From contig NC_064038.1 of assembly GCF_932526225.1 (NCBI RefSeq), forward strand, positions 11,159,070-11,223,069: DNA of 64,000 nt, given 5' to 3'. Positions 11,301-22,615 of the stretch are shown piece by piece (within the stretch, counting starts at the first letter, position 1; every line of letters starts with the position of its first letter). Below the pieces are notes generated by a model, which saw only the letters and a program-made list of their open reading frames with translations, was not told where the DNA came from and did no database searches. The position numbers were made by a program, and so were the translations under genes. This DNA is from Nematostella vectensis (Eukaryota; Cnidaria; Anthozoa; Actiniaria; Edwardsiidae).

Positions 11301-14300
11301 AATTGTTCATTATTTTAAGCGAAAATGGAGGACAACATAGAGGCATGTGACGTCATGAATCCTGAGACTGTGGCTGCGGCAGCGGATTTATTACAGGTGC
11401 GCATGCGCGTGTATGACTGACGACGCGAAGAAAAATGATGATAATGTTGTTGGCAATGGCGTTGATCATATCATAATGGCGGTGGGGCTAAGATTTTTAT
11501 AATATAATTATGCTGACGATGATATCAATTCCTATCAGAGACTATGATTATTTTGATGATAATAATATAATAATGAAGGTGATGACAACGGCGATGATGA
11601 TTGTGGTGGTGTTTGAAAATAATATTATAATTACAATAGTGGTGAAAATTAAGATAATGACTATATTAATAGATGTTTATATGGCTATATTAATAGATGT
11701 TTATGATATAATATATCTTTCCTGTCGCTTCCCAGGTACCCAAAGAGCACATGGAGGAAGCATTTACGCGAAAATCCACATTCGCCGAGGGGGAGATGAT
11801 CTACAGCCCTGTGAGCGTTGAAAGAGCCACAGATATCAGAGACGCGTTTGTTAAGGGGCTTTATAGCAAAGTATTTATTTGGATCGTCAACAAAATCAAC
11901 TCGTCCATCTACAAACCGAGGGTGAGGGGTGTGGGGGAGGAGAACGTTACACTAAGATGTGAAATTATCGTGAAATTATAATAAATAATTTGGATCCTGT
12001 TGTAACCAGCAAGATGATTTTTACCCTGGTAATATTGATGGGTGTGGTTGTGATGATAATGATGGTGATGGAAATGATGATGGTGATGGTGATGGTGATG
12101 ATAATGATGACGGTGATAATGGTGATAATGATGATGGTGGTTGTGATGATATGATAATGGTGATGGTGATGTTGATGGTGATGGTGATGGTGATGGTGAC
12201 GGTGACGGTGATGGTGATGGTGATGGTGATGGTGATGGTGATGGTGATGGTGATGGTGATGGTGATGGTGATGGTGATGGTGATGGTGATGGTGATGGTG
12301 ATGGTGATGGTGATGGTGATGGTGATGGTGATGGTGATAATGGTGATAATGGTGATAATGAAGATAATGATGATAACGATGGTTATGACGTGGTTGTGAT
12401 GATATGATGATGATAATGACGGTGGTGGTTGTGGTAATGATATGATGATGGCGATAATGGTGGTAATGATGGTGGTGATGGTAATGAAAATGGTTATGAT
12501 ATTAAAAATGTTGATGGTTGTGTTGAAATAATTCTAATTATTATAATTGCACCATGTGGTCCGATTTTTTGTGAACTGTGTGTAGTAGTTTTCATCATTA
12601 ACTTTTCTCAGGGTAAAGATGACACAAGCGGCCGTCAGTCTATTGGTGTGCTCGACATATTTGGTTTTGAAAAGTTTGATATGAATAGGTAGGTACATTG
12701 AAACCAAAAAGGACACAGCTATCTCCGGCAAACCGTTCCTTGACAAGGTTTCCTTATTAAGTTGACTAATATTCACAGAAAAAAGTATGAATAATATTTA
12801 TCTTTATATTTAATAAGTATCAGTCAAAAACATAAATATATAAATTGGATCTAGGAACCCTTTCGTGACAAAAAGGCCAAGTTCTCGTAACTGGTCGTTA
12901 AGCACGGTCCCGAGGGTAAATACTGATTATGAGTCGATCGCGTCGAGTATATATTAATAACACGATGGTTGTTCTCACTTCCGTTTTCACTTTACTTGTA
13001 AAGAGTTTAATGGCTAAAAAAGTTCATTATATCATTGTTCTTCTTTTAGTTTTGAACAGCTGTGCATTAACTACGCAAATGAAAATCTTCAGCAGTTTTT
13101 CGTTGCGCAAATCTTCAAAAATGAGCAGGTTAGTAAAGTAGTATAGAGGGGCGGTTTCAGGGGGTGGGATGGATTGGGTGGGGCCCAGTTCTGGTTTTAA
13201 TCTTTCCTTATCATTTTTGTTTTCCCTGGCCAGGAGGAGTATGACCGCGAGGGGATCGAGTGGAATTTCGTGACGTTCGTAGATAACCAAGAAGTGCTTG
13301 ACATGCTGGCAGAAAAACCCATGAACTTTATCGCACTGATAGACGAGGAAAGCCGCTTTCCACAGGTAACCCAACATTCCAAAGTCAATCCAGCGAAGAG
13401 ACCACAGGTAACCCAGCTTGTTAGGGACGAGACAAAAGCAAACCTAGAAAACCAGAGGTAGCCCAACATGTCCAAAATGGCATAACAGGTAACCCAGATT
13501 GTCAGGATTGGACCACAGGTAACCCAGATTGTCAGGATTGGACCACAGGTAACCCAGCTTTCAGCTACAGATGAGGTCAGGTGTTACTTGAATTTGGCCA
13601 CAGGTATCCCGTTTTCGTATTTTTATATTAAATACTCAGGGCGCAGAGCTATATTTTTGAATTTTTGTTTTGAACATTCATGAAACAGAGCTTTATTTTC
13701 GTATTTTTGTATTTAACATTCAGGGAACTGACGAGTCATTTCTGGACAAGCTCAATTATAACCACAAGGACAACAAGCACTTCGTGAGACCAAAGTCACG
13801 CGTCCAGTCACAGTTTGGTGTGGTGCATTTCGCGGGGACGGTTTACTACGACACTACAGGTAGAGGGGTAAGGGGACGGTGTACTACGACACTACAGGTA
13901 GAGGGGTAGGGGGACGGTGTACTACGACACTACAGGTAGAGGGGTAAGGGGACAGTGTACTACGACACTACAGGTAGAGGGGTAAGGGGACAGTGTACTA
14001 CGACACTACAGGTAGAGGGGTAGAGGGACGGTGTACTACGACACTACAGGTAGAGGGGTAGGGGGAAGGTGTACTACGACAATACAGGTAGAGGGGTATG
14101 GGGACGGTGTACTACGACACTACAGGTAGAGGGGTAGGGGGACGGTGTACTACGACACTACAGGTAGAGGGGTAGGGGGACGGTGTACTACGACACTACA
14201 GGTAGAGGGGTAGGGGGACGGTGTACTACGACACTACAGGAAGAGGGGTAGGGGGACGGTGTACTACGACACTACAGGTAGAGGGGTAGGGGGACGGTGT

Positions 14301-17300
14301 ACTACGACAATACAGGTAGAGGGGTAGAGGGACGGTGTACTACGACAATACAGGTAGAGGGGTATGGGGACGGTGTACTACGACACTACAGGTAGAGGGG
14401 TAGGGGGACGGTGTACTACGACACTACAGGTAGAGGGGTAGGGGGACGGTGTACTACGACACTACAGGTAGAGGGGTAGGGGGACGGTGTACTACGACAC
14501 TACAGGTAGAGGGGTAGGGGGACGGTGTACTACGACACTACAGGTAGAGGGGTAGGGGGACGGTGTACTACGACACTACAGGTAGAGGGGTAGGGGGACG
14601 GTGTACTACAACACTACAGGTAGAGGGGTAGGGGGACGGTGTACTACGACACTACAGGTAGAGGGGTAGGGGGACGGTGTACTACGACACTACAGGTAGA
14701 GGGGTAGGGGGACAGTGTACTACGACACTACAGGTAGAGGGGTAGGGGGACGGTGTACTACGACAATACAGGTAGAGGGGTAGGGGGACGGTGTACTACG
14801 ACACTACAGGTAGAGGGGTAGGGGGACAGTGTACTACGACACTACAGGTAGAGGGGTAGGGGGACGGTGTACTACGACACTACAGGTAGAGGGGTAGGGG
14901 GACGGTGTACTACGACAATACAGGTAGAGGGGTAGGGGGACGGTGTACTACGACACTACAGGTAGAGGGGTAAGGGGACGGTGTACTACGACACTACAAG
15001 TAGAGGGGTAGGGGGACAGTGTACTACGACACTACAGGTAGAGGGGTAGGGGGACAGTGTACTACGACACTACAGGTAGAGGGGTAGGGGGACGGTGTAC
15101 TACGACACTACAGGTAGAGGGGTAGGGGGACGGTGTACTACGACACTACAGGTAGAGGGGTAAGGGGACGGTGTACTACGACACTACAGGTAGAGGGGTA
15201 GGGGGACGGTGTACTACGACACTACAGGTAGAGGGGTAGGGGGACGGTGTACTACGACACTACAGGTAGTGTAAATGCGACAATAAAAACAGCAAGCTAC
15301 GAAAATCCAGGTATGTGCCGACCTTAACGCAGTGGTCTCTTGGTTCTTACTCTGCGCTTTTCAGGTTTCCTGGATAAGAACCGGAACACGTTCAGCGCCG
15401 ACCTAGTGGACCTCATCTCGTCCAGCAAGTGCAATTTTTTCCTGAACATGTTCTTCAAGGAGAGAAGCATGGTAAGGAAATCACTTAGTCAGACTTTTGC
15501 ATGCTTTCTTGAATAAGACATTTGATGAGCTCAAACTACTAGAAAAATAGCTTTTTTGTTTTGTAAAAGATGCTTTTTTTTAGAAATTCAACACTTTATT
15601 TGTTTATAACCTGTGACTGTGTATGGACCCGAGAGAGAGCCGGCATCATCTCGCAAGCGATAACCCACCCTTTGCGTTCAATTCAGAGAGGTCCTTTAGA
15701 TCTATCTTGATCATCCCTTATACTTATGATAACCTCGTTTTACAGGGCACGGAAACTCGTAAACGGTCGCCCACCCTCGGTGCTTAATTCAGGAGGTCCT
15801 TAGATCTATCTTGATCATCCCTTGTACTTGTGATAACCTCGTTTTACAGGGCACGGAAACTCGTAAACGGTCGCCCACTCTCGGTGTTCAGTTCAGGAGG
15901 TCCTTAGACGTTCTGATGAAGACTCTAGCAAGCTGTCGATCATTCTTCGTGCGTTGTGTCAAGCCCAACAACTACAAGAAACCGATGGTGAATACACGTG
16001 ACTTGTGTATTGGGGGAAGTGGGTGGATTCCTGCCTATTAACTACCAATTTGGGAGGATATGATATCGCACTGTTATGTCATGTCGCTGTCGTGCGACTG
16101 TGCTTTTATGCGACTACGTTATCGTGCGACCGTGTTGTCGTGCTATATTGATGTCGTATCGTTTCATTTTGTGCCTTTTCAAACCTTTTTTATGTGAATT
16201 TGTGTTGTTCAGGCTATATCCTTTGATATAAAGAGACACACATCTCAATTTCCACCAGAAATTTTCAATCAAACCGATATTTTCAATCAAATTTCGTTAC
16301 TGAAATATTAAACGTAGAGCGTTGTGTTTTCAAGTGTAAACAATAATAATGGAGTACAGCAAATGTATGAGACATCTAAAATAAGGAGAAAATGCTTTGA
16401 AAGTTCCTTTTTGAACCCCTCCTGTTAAAAATCCTGGCAACGCCGCTGCTCTAATGGCGTTTAACTAACCCCTTACACTCGGTCTCTCTGTCAGGAGTTC
16501 GACAGAGAGCTTTGCTGGCAACAGCTTCGCTACTCCGGCATGCTGGAAACCGTGAGGATTCGAAAGTCAGGCTACGCGATGCGACACACTTTTGAAGAAT
16601 TCGTGACGCGTTACCACATGCTCGTGCGTGACAGTTTGCGTGACATGTCGTCACGTGATGCTTCTCACCTGATAGCGACTTCATTACTTGGCCAAGAGAA
16701 CTGGAAACTAGGAACCAAAAGGATCTTTCTTAAGGTAGTGGCGTGTTGGTGTATAATTTTTTTTTATTGACCGAACGGGAACTATGGACCCAATAATTTT
16801 TCAATCATTTTGTGACCCAAAGAATGAATCTCACGTGCTGGAAAAACGCTAGGCTGCATAGTTACCATACGGCCACAATGAGATGTTTATAATACAACAT
16901 TATGAGAAAACTTTTCATTGCAATGTTTTAATTTTTTTTACCTTATGGTGCCTTGCGACGTCCTTCAAACAAGCAAACAAAGCTGACAACCTTCTCAATG
17001 TTCAAACATAGAAAATATAATTAATAATTATTAAAAATAATTAATAGCTTTGGAAGTACGGCAGACATTCATTGCCTTTCCCTGAAGGTATCCTATCTAG
17101 TTCTTGAATACGAATTACTAACAGAGCTGTGCGTGAGGAATGATAAGCATCTTTATCTTTTTCCCACAGGAATCGCAGGACGTCTTATTGGAGGAATCTA
17201 GGGCGCAGCTCCTCTCGAGTAAAATTATTTTCTTGCAACGCGCGATGAGGAGATATTTGCGCATGCGTCGTGCAAGGCGGACAAGGAAAGGCGCTGTTCT

Positions 17301-20300
17301 GATACAAAGCAGGTGGCGAGGTTACCGTAACAGAAAGGCCTTTCTGGCTGTAAGTACACTACAATCCATAACATACCATTGTGGACAAAACTCGTCAGCT
17401 GCAACCCATCCCCCCACCCCCTTAAAGAACATTTGATTTATGAAATAGCCAAAACTAAGCTAGCCTTGGGTTGTACATGATATTATACAACAATATTCCA
17501 ATGATATATTTTGCATGGGTGTTTTCTCTAAAAATGTTTAGATGAAGCGAGGTTTTGCCCGGCTCCAGGCTACATTCCGTGCACGCAAGCTAACGGCCGG
17601 TCTTAAACGTGAGCTAGAGATACGTAAGGAACTGGAGCGAAAGAGAGAGGAAGAGAGACGACGACAAAAGGAAGAGGACCGAAGGCGATACGAAGAAATG
17701 GAGAAGAGACGACTTCAGGAGGTATGGAGGATTCCGCCTTTACACGGGAGATACATTCGCCACGTCTTCCCAAAACACCACCGCTTTGTTGCCCCAATAA
17801 AACTGTTATTTGTCCCCTCTCTTAAGGTAATTCCCTTGAAATAGTTCTGCAACCCAGAATTTTTTAAAACTTGGCATAAACAATATTGAAGTTAAGGGCT
17901 TTCAAAAAATGTAATAAAAAATGGGGGTACCGACCTCGTTTTCACAACAGGGGGGCGTAGAGTTGACGCGTTTTTACTGATCGCGCAAGGAAAAATCCCA
18001 ACTCTTAGTTTTCAAAAAAAAAAAAGTGCTTATTGTCTTTAAAAAATTTGTTCTGTTTGTCGAGCTGCCGCGTAGTAGCTAATGTTCAAAACAAATCACA
18101 TTTTAAGAGATCGCACTGAAAGACATTGTTTTCGCCACTATTCATACGGTAAAGAGCGCCATTTTGAAGTATATCATTTTTCCGTATATATTTAACTATT
18201 TGAGCAAAAAAAATAGGGGGTGACCGACTTCGTTTTTCTGTCAAAGCGATTTAAAGTAAAAAATGCGCGCCATTTGCTGTGTTTTCTTTTAAAACTGTGG
18301 CGCGCGCGCACTTAATACCGGAACATTCGAACAAACAGCGCGCGCCACTATGCGCAGAAGGGGTGCGCAGTGCAATTCAAGGGAATTGCCTTTAGTAGGC
18401 CATTCTAGCTATTAGTTTGCGCGCGCATAACCATAGAAACCTACCTCAACTACCAGAATGCAGCGCGCGCTTTTTTTAACCTTACATCAAACGAAGCGCG
18501 CGCTGCATGCCGGTAGTTGAGGTAGGTTCCCATGGTGAGTGCGCGCGCATGCTTATAGCTGGAATGGCCTATTAAAATATGCGGATAACTTTTAAGTTTT
18601 TAAAGTAGTATTTTAGTGCCCGCTTTACATAATCTTTGCTTACTATTTTTCAAGTGATTTTCGAGTTTAAAAATGCGTGTTTGCACAAGCTCATATATTA
18701 CTGTTTAGGAGAAGCGAGCCCGGGAAGAGGAGAAGGCCAGAGTTGAGCGGGAAAAGAAGAGAGTGGAGGACGAGCGGTGGATGAAAGAGCAAGAGCAGAG
18801 AAGGAGGGAGCGAATGGAGAAGAGAAAACGTGACGAGGAGATGCGATCTAAGGTAAGAGAGAAAGGAAAATATTTTTGGTGGCTATTAAAGTGACTTGAA
18901 CTGTCTTTTTTTCCGGCAAGCCAATGTGAGTAACCAACAACATGTGTATTGAGTACATCTCAGGGGTGACGGTCAGGGAGAGGCAGGAGGGGGGAATGTG
19001 TTTTTTTAAATAAACGCGCGGTTTTAACTTGTACCTAAATAGTGTCATTCATTTTAATGAAACAGTCAAAAGTGAAAACAAGTCAGCTGTTTGCGAAATT
19101 TGTAGATAAAATAAACTGAAGTTCTGACATTTCCGTCATATCACAACACATCTTTTTTGCTATATCCAGTCGGCCAGGCAGAATCCAAGAAATGACAACA
19201 TAATCGGAGGATTTACAATCAAAGGTAATTAAATGGTTTCCTTTTTTTTTATTGTTATCCTTGAATATAAACTTCCCGAAATGATACGCGACGCGCAGGA
19301 GTTAGTGTCTCTAAACTGACGCATCGTTTTTACTGATCTTCTAGGAGTTTCTGGTGAATCAAGGTAAGCAAAAATTTTGTTGTGTTTTTGCTGTAATTGC
19401 GTTTGCTTTTTAAATCTTTCATTATCATGATTACGTGATATTGCAGTACCGATGGCAAAAGCGCAAGTCGTATTACGCATGGTCAAAGCGGATCACTGCT
19501 GGATCTTCTGCGCTTGTCGAGCGTGTCTTCAGGTATTCAATATTCAAGGGTGTGTCCAGGGTAAATGCAGGGTAGGGTCCAGAAGTAGACCAATCACTAC
19601 ATAGCAAAAAAATGGCATGAAATTTTCAAATTCTCAATATATAAGCTCAAGATTCCGCATACAAGAAGTTACTCTGACCAAAAGCTTAATTCCAAATTTT
19701 AAAGAAATTTAGAAGATATGAAATTTAGATATTAGCAGCACAGTTGGCTTAATTTCTGATCAGAGCTCGACTTCTCCCTAAAAACGAGAAGTTTTTATAC
19801 TTTGAACATTTAAAAAATTGCACTTCAAGCCTCATATCTCGAATCCAGTAGAAAAAAAAAACTTTTTGATATGTTGGTTTACAAGACATAAGGAACCTCT
19901 ATGCCAAAATTCAAGCTTACCGAAGTTAACCAGACCTTATTTTGGGAAAACTTGCCATTTTTTTGCTCTGTCAAGGGGGTAACTAATGGCATCCATGTCT
20001 TAGCATTCTAAGCCATGCTCTTCCCAGTAGCATGGGGCGAACTAGACTTATCTATATAGAACCATTTTTTCCAAAATTCAAACCGAAACTCAATCACCTT
20101 CCTCACTACTTGGGTCAGTACGCAGCTTTTACAAGCTGCAATTTGATTGGGCAAATGAACAATATCCGCACCTCGACACAAAGAACGAGAAGAATAGAGA
20201 CAAAAGAACTCCTTTGTAGAGCAAAGATAATAGGATACAAAGCAGCTGCGTACTTACTTCACTACTGACGTGTTGGCCGTAATCGAGTCAATTAAAGCCG

Positions 20301-22615
20301 CATTGTCACCAGTTTACTTCCGGTCGGTTACCTAACAATATCCGATGATTTTTAACGGAAAATGCGAAAAATATTTCAAAATATTGAAAGCAGTGTGTCT
20401 ATTTCCGTCGGACCTGCGGAAGTAAACTGGTGACAATGCGGCTTTAATTAAGAAAATCAATACCCGTACGTAATCTCAAATAGTGGCGTATGAGCAGGGT
20501 GGAGTAGGGATCCCTAGGACCCCCTTCCTCTCCCCCCATAGATGCGTGCCTTAAACGATGAGTGTGAAAAGGTCAATGACAATGTCATTCCCAGAATCGT
20601 ATTTCGTTCGCTTGCGTCTCAAAGAACGTCCAATGCGAACGAGAATAAGTCAACTATGAAACTGCTTAACCTGCTAGCCGGCTCCCATTCTGAGTTACTC
20701 GGAAATGTTTAGTTGTCGAAGATTGGGAATTCTGTTGCGCGTGCGAAGGCCAAATTGGAAAGGCGCCAAAGGATCCCCAATATCCGAGAACAAAACATTT
20801 TCAGATGGCTCCTAATAAGAAAAGGCCAAAAATTGCTCATTAAATGATCGTCGTTTTAGTGAAACACACCACACACCGAAACGATGGGATATGTTGCTGG
20901 CATTTAAATACATTAATCAAATCATTATTAGTAGGAGGGGAGGGAGAAACTTACATAATTGTCTTTACTTTAATTACAGTCAATGCTAATTCCAAGGCCC
21001 TCAGCTCCTTCGATAACATGGCAGGGTCTAAGTGCGTCTTAAGCTCCTCGTCGCTTGCCGTCTCTCTACTGACCTTCGGCCTCGCGCTTGGGGCTTCCAA
21101 TATGGCGGAAAATGAGTCGCATAACTCGTCACGTGATACAACTCGTGATAGAGCACGTGACTTGAAGTCGAAGAGGAAAGAATGTCAAGTTGAGATAGAC
21201 CTGGAAAGAGGGTATGGCGGGTGAAGAGTTATTATTATAGTTAATCCAAGGGGGGGTCCAGAGTAGTAATTCGCTGACCATGGGTCAATTTTATTGTTGG
21301 CATCATTTGCTCTGGTAGTAACAGGTCTAGATCCATTTAGGAACTTTTTAAATCCTAATGCACACATAAAAATGAAGATGTCAACCGGTGTTGAACTTAT
21401 CTCGTCACATGATCATGCGACCGTTTCTCAAAACACCCGAGCAGTCTCGGGCCCGAAAACCAAATTTTGCTTTTTTGCTAAAAATGTCCGCTCTATATGA
21501 CTATTTTCGAAGTTTTGCTGAAGCCAAAAAGTTAATTGAAATGTCGCGGATAAATGCGAGGTCCCGAGAACTTCGGGAAAGATCTATAAATATTTATAAA
21601 GAGGATGAATCTTTGTGGTAATTTACGATGTTTGACACATTTAGATACCATAAATCTTATAGGGATTAGCCAGCTTTTCAAATTTAAGGAATAAAACGTT
21701 TTTGGCCCGAGAATGATCGGTCGTTTCAAGAAACTAGCCCCAGGGATGGGTCCGGATCCCTACCTCCCCCCCCCCCCCCACTTGACGCGCGCGTACAATA
21801 CCTTATGGACGATTCTTGATTTACAAATCAAGAGAGGGTTTCAATGCAGAAAAATCATCAGTTTTCGTGTTAATGCTCGATGATATCGACAAAGATTTCA
21901 AAGAATGGATACGGAGGAAACAACTTAATCAATAATGGCCTTTTCCGAATAGGCAGAGAATGGGCGTGAAAGCGAGGTTTTGACGGATCGGAATTTGTTA
22001 ACAGCTGTCTTGCAAATATATTTGCTGCCTTTTCTGTTTAAGCTTTACCGCATTTGATTTCATTTATTGTGATTATGACAATGCATAATAACAGGGGCTT
22101 ATAAGTAGGGGCAATCATGTGTATTATAGATGTGTCAAAAGCAAGCGTCGTTTTCCCCCTTCTCGGCCGCCATTTTGGATTCCTTGAGACAAAGTCAAGT
22201 TTTCCGCCCTGTCATCTGATTGGCTAATTCGCGCGTCTAAAAATAGCCTGATTTTTAGGAAACGCCGTGACACTTATACAATAATATCAGAACATTGATT
22301 ACCCATACTTATGTGCCCCTAATAATGATAAAAACGATATTGATACTCTTCTCAGTAATGATAATATTATCAGATAATATAAAAGGCTGAAAGCCCTTCC
22401 ACTTCGCCGACTACTATAAAATAGGCTAATGCATGTTTCTTGTTCATTCCAGACGGCCGAATAAGTCTGAATTCATTTCCCCTTTGCGCACGCTAGCACG
22501 TGGACCACAGGGAGCCCAAGGGACAAGAGGTGCAAGAGGAACACAGGGCTGTCAAGGGTCGCGTGGAGCTAACGGGCCAATGAGTAGCATATTAGAAAAA
22601 GGGGTTCAACATTAA
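5354..22615 (+). CDS. Unconventional myosin heavy chain, class VII-like motor, short tail (25 exons, 1077 aa)
   Basis: Exons: 5354-5482, 6164-6241, 7801-7875, 8518-8705, 9330-9451, 10044-10186, 10286-10468, 11039-11123, 11320-11396, 11736-11921, 12612-12688, 13050-13128, 13234-13365, 13724-13859, 15365-15471, 15850-15987, 16495-16734, 17170-17349, 17542-17721, 18709-18852, 19170-19224, 19345-19363, 19447-19532, 20980-21211, 22453-22615; 3234 nt, all in phase. Actin-based motor: P-loop GESGAGKT at about 158-165, switch 1 NDNSSRFGK near 205, switch 2 DIFGFE near 437, actin-site region FVRCVKPN. The N-terminus (GDHVWLEAG) and the [19 protein letters not shown] block match class VII best. IQ-like segments span about 740-805 ([13 protein letters not shown]), then a charged E/K/R helix to about 893. 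The tail of about 185 residues has no MyTH4, SH3 or FERM domain and ends with nine Gly-X-Y triplets. Motor identity is certain; class and the last five exons are less so. Confidence 0.85.
5497..5690 (+). repeat. Two-copy tandem repeat in myosin intron 1
   Basis: Two copies about 95 bp long share GAAGGC-TGTAATGAAA, TTGAAGGCGG and GCGCAACATGGAATAGAG. The unit start resembles the exon 1 end and donor (GAAGGCAAG|GTATGATAAA), but too weakly to claim it was copied from there. Confidence 0.6.
6242..7715 (+). repeat. 32-bp minisatellite starting exactly at the myosin exon 2 donor
   Basis: Roughly 40 to 45 units of GTTATACTTAGACTTACCAT + GAAATATGGGGA, some shortened. The first unit begins at the exon 2 donor: the exon ends GAATATG|GTTAGTTATACTTAG and each unit ends AAATATG. 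Most units have lost the donor (ATGGGGAGTT), but several read ATG|GTGAGTTA, a good donor. The inner ACTTACC is a donor consensus on the other strand. Confidence 0.9.
8660..9065 (+). repeat. Three extra copies of the myosin exon 4 end with donor
   Basis: The exon 4 end (GCTATGATGAAGAGGGAAAA, then ACACAACCAATGCGTAGTTA, TAAG|GTGAGACTTGAGG) reappears at about 8791-8845, 8899-8950 and 9010-9063, each time with an intact GTGAGAC donor. The spacers are G-rich (GAGGGAGG-like). The true exon ends at 8705, as fixed by the split serine codon AG|C with the next exon (9330). Confidence 0.92.
9800..9860. repeat. Dispersed repeat fragment (GCTGACGTTTCGAGC family)
   Basis: CGCTGACGTTTCGAGCATTA followed by GCCCTTCGTCGG. 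A near-identical piece lies at 45789-45824. No function visible. Confidence 0.6.
11930..12520. repeat. (GGTGAT)n-type microsatellite
   Basis: A long GATGGT/GGTGAT hexanucleotide and trinucleotide tract in myosin intron 10, pure between about 12170 and 12340 and degenerate on both sides. It forces long Met-Val chance frames. Confidence 0.95.
13354..13620 (+). repeat. Tandem donor copies after myosin exon 13
   Basis: The exon 13 end TTTCCACAG|GTAACCCA is followed by further copies: CCACAG|GTAACCCAG, CCAGAG|GTAGCCCA, AACAG|GTAACCCAG, CCACAG|GTAACCCAG twice, and CCACAG|GTATCCCG, at about 36-60 bp spacing. The true end is 13365 (phase 0, joins GTDESFLDK at 13724). Confidence 0.85.
13834..15270 (+). 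repeat. 38-bp minisatellite carrying about 37 copies of the myosin exon 14 donor
   Basis: Unit: GTAGAGGGGTAGGGGGACGG then TGTACTACGACACTACAG. The first GT (13860) is the true exon 14 donor, since the coding end reads GGGACGGTTTACTACGACAC then TACAG. Each later unit repeats that exon end with one base change (GGTGTAC for GGTTTAC) and a complete CTACAG|GTAGAG donor. Units are highly alike. Variants (ACAATACAG, GGGACAGTG, TAAGGGG) recur in clusters. The array ends at 15268, about 96 bases before exon 15. Confidence 0.95.
15650..15849 (+). pseudogene. Broken upstream copies of the start of myosin exon 16
   Basis: The true exon 16 starts at 15850 after CGTTTTACAG. A 104-bp upstream duplicate has the same acceptor and begins at 15746 with GGCACGGAAACTCGTAAACG. 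It reads [13 protein letters not shown] and then hits TAA where the true copy has GVQF. A third, more decayed piece lies at about 15660-15720. The duplicate acceptor is intact, so a product including it would be truncated. Confidence 0.9.
18390..18576. mobile_element. Palindromic MITE in myosin intron 19
   Basis: The arms begin TAGGCCATTCTAGCTATTAG and end with the inverse, TATAGCTGGAATGGCCTA. Each arm continues inward through GCGCGCGCAT, ACCTACCTCAACTACC and GCAGCGCGCGCT, with a short TTTTTTAACC-like centre. The whole would fold as one long hairpin in RNA. Confidence 0.8.
19605..19975. repeat. Dispersed repeat, copy 1
   Basis: Shares about 360 bases (AATTCTCAATATATAAGCTC, AAGATTCCGCATACAAG, TTTTGGGAAAACTTGCCATT) with 42399-42765 in the same orientation, with small indels. 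No coding capacity and no clear terminal repeats. Confidence 0.8.
20286..20453. mobile_element. MITE, family B, copy 1 (TTAAAGCCGC ends)
   Basis: Terminal inverted repeats TTAAAGCCGCATTGTCACCA + GTTTACTTCCG and the exact inverse on the right (20415-20448). Length about 165 bp. It lies in myosin intron 23. The interior (AACGGAAAATGCGAAAAATA) matches the copy at 32765-32987. Confidence 0.88.
22091..22322. mobile_element. MITE, family C, copy 1
   Basis: The left end AGGGGCTTATAAGTAGGGGC and the right end, ATACTTATGTGCCCCT, are inverse. The inner right arm AAAAATAGCCTGATTTTTAG and GAAACGCCGTGACAC matches the family C copy at 26123. It lies in the last myosin intron. Confidence 0.8.

Noticed and set aside
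12151-12399. Open frame of Met-Val repeats
   Set aside because: By-product of the GGTGAT microsatellite in a myosin intron.
15746-15849. Extra myosin exon upstream of exon 16
   Set aside because: It duplicates the start of exon 16, has an in-frame TAA and no donor before the true exon.
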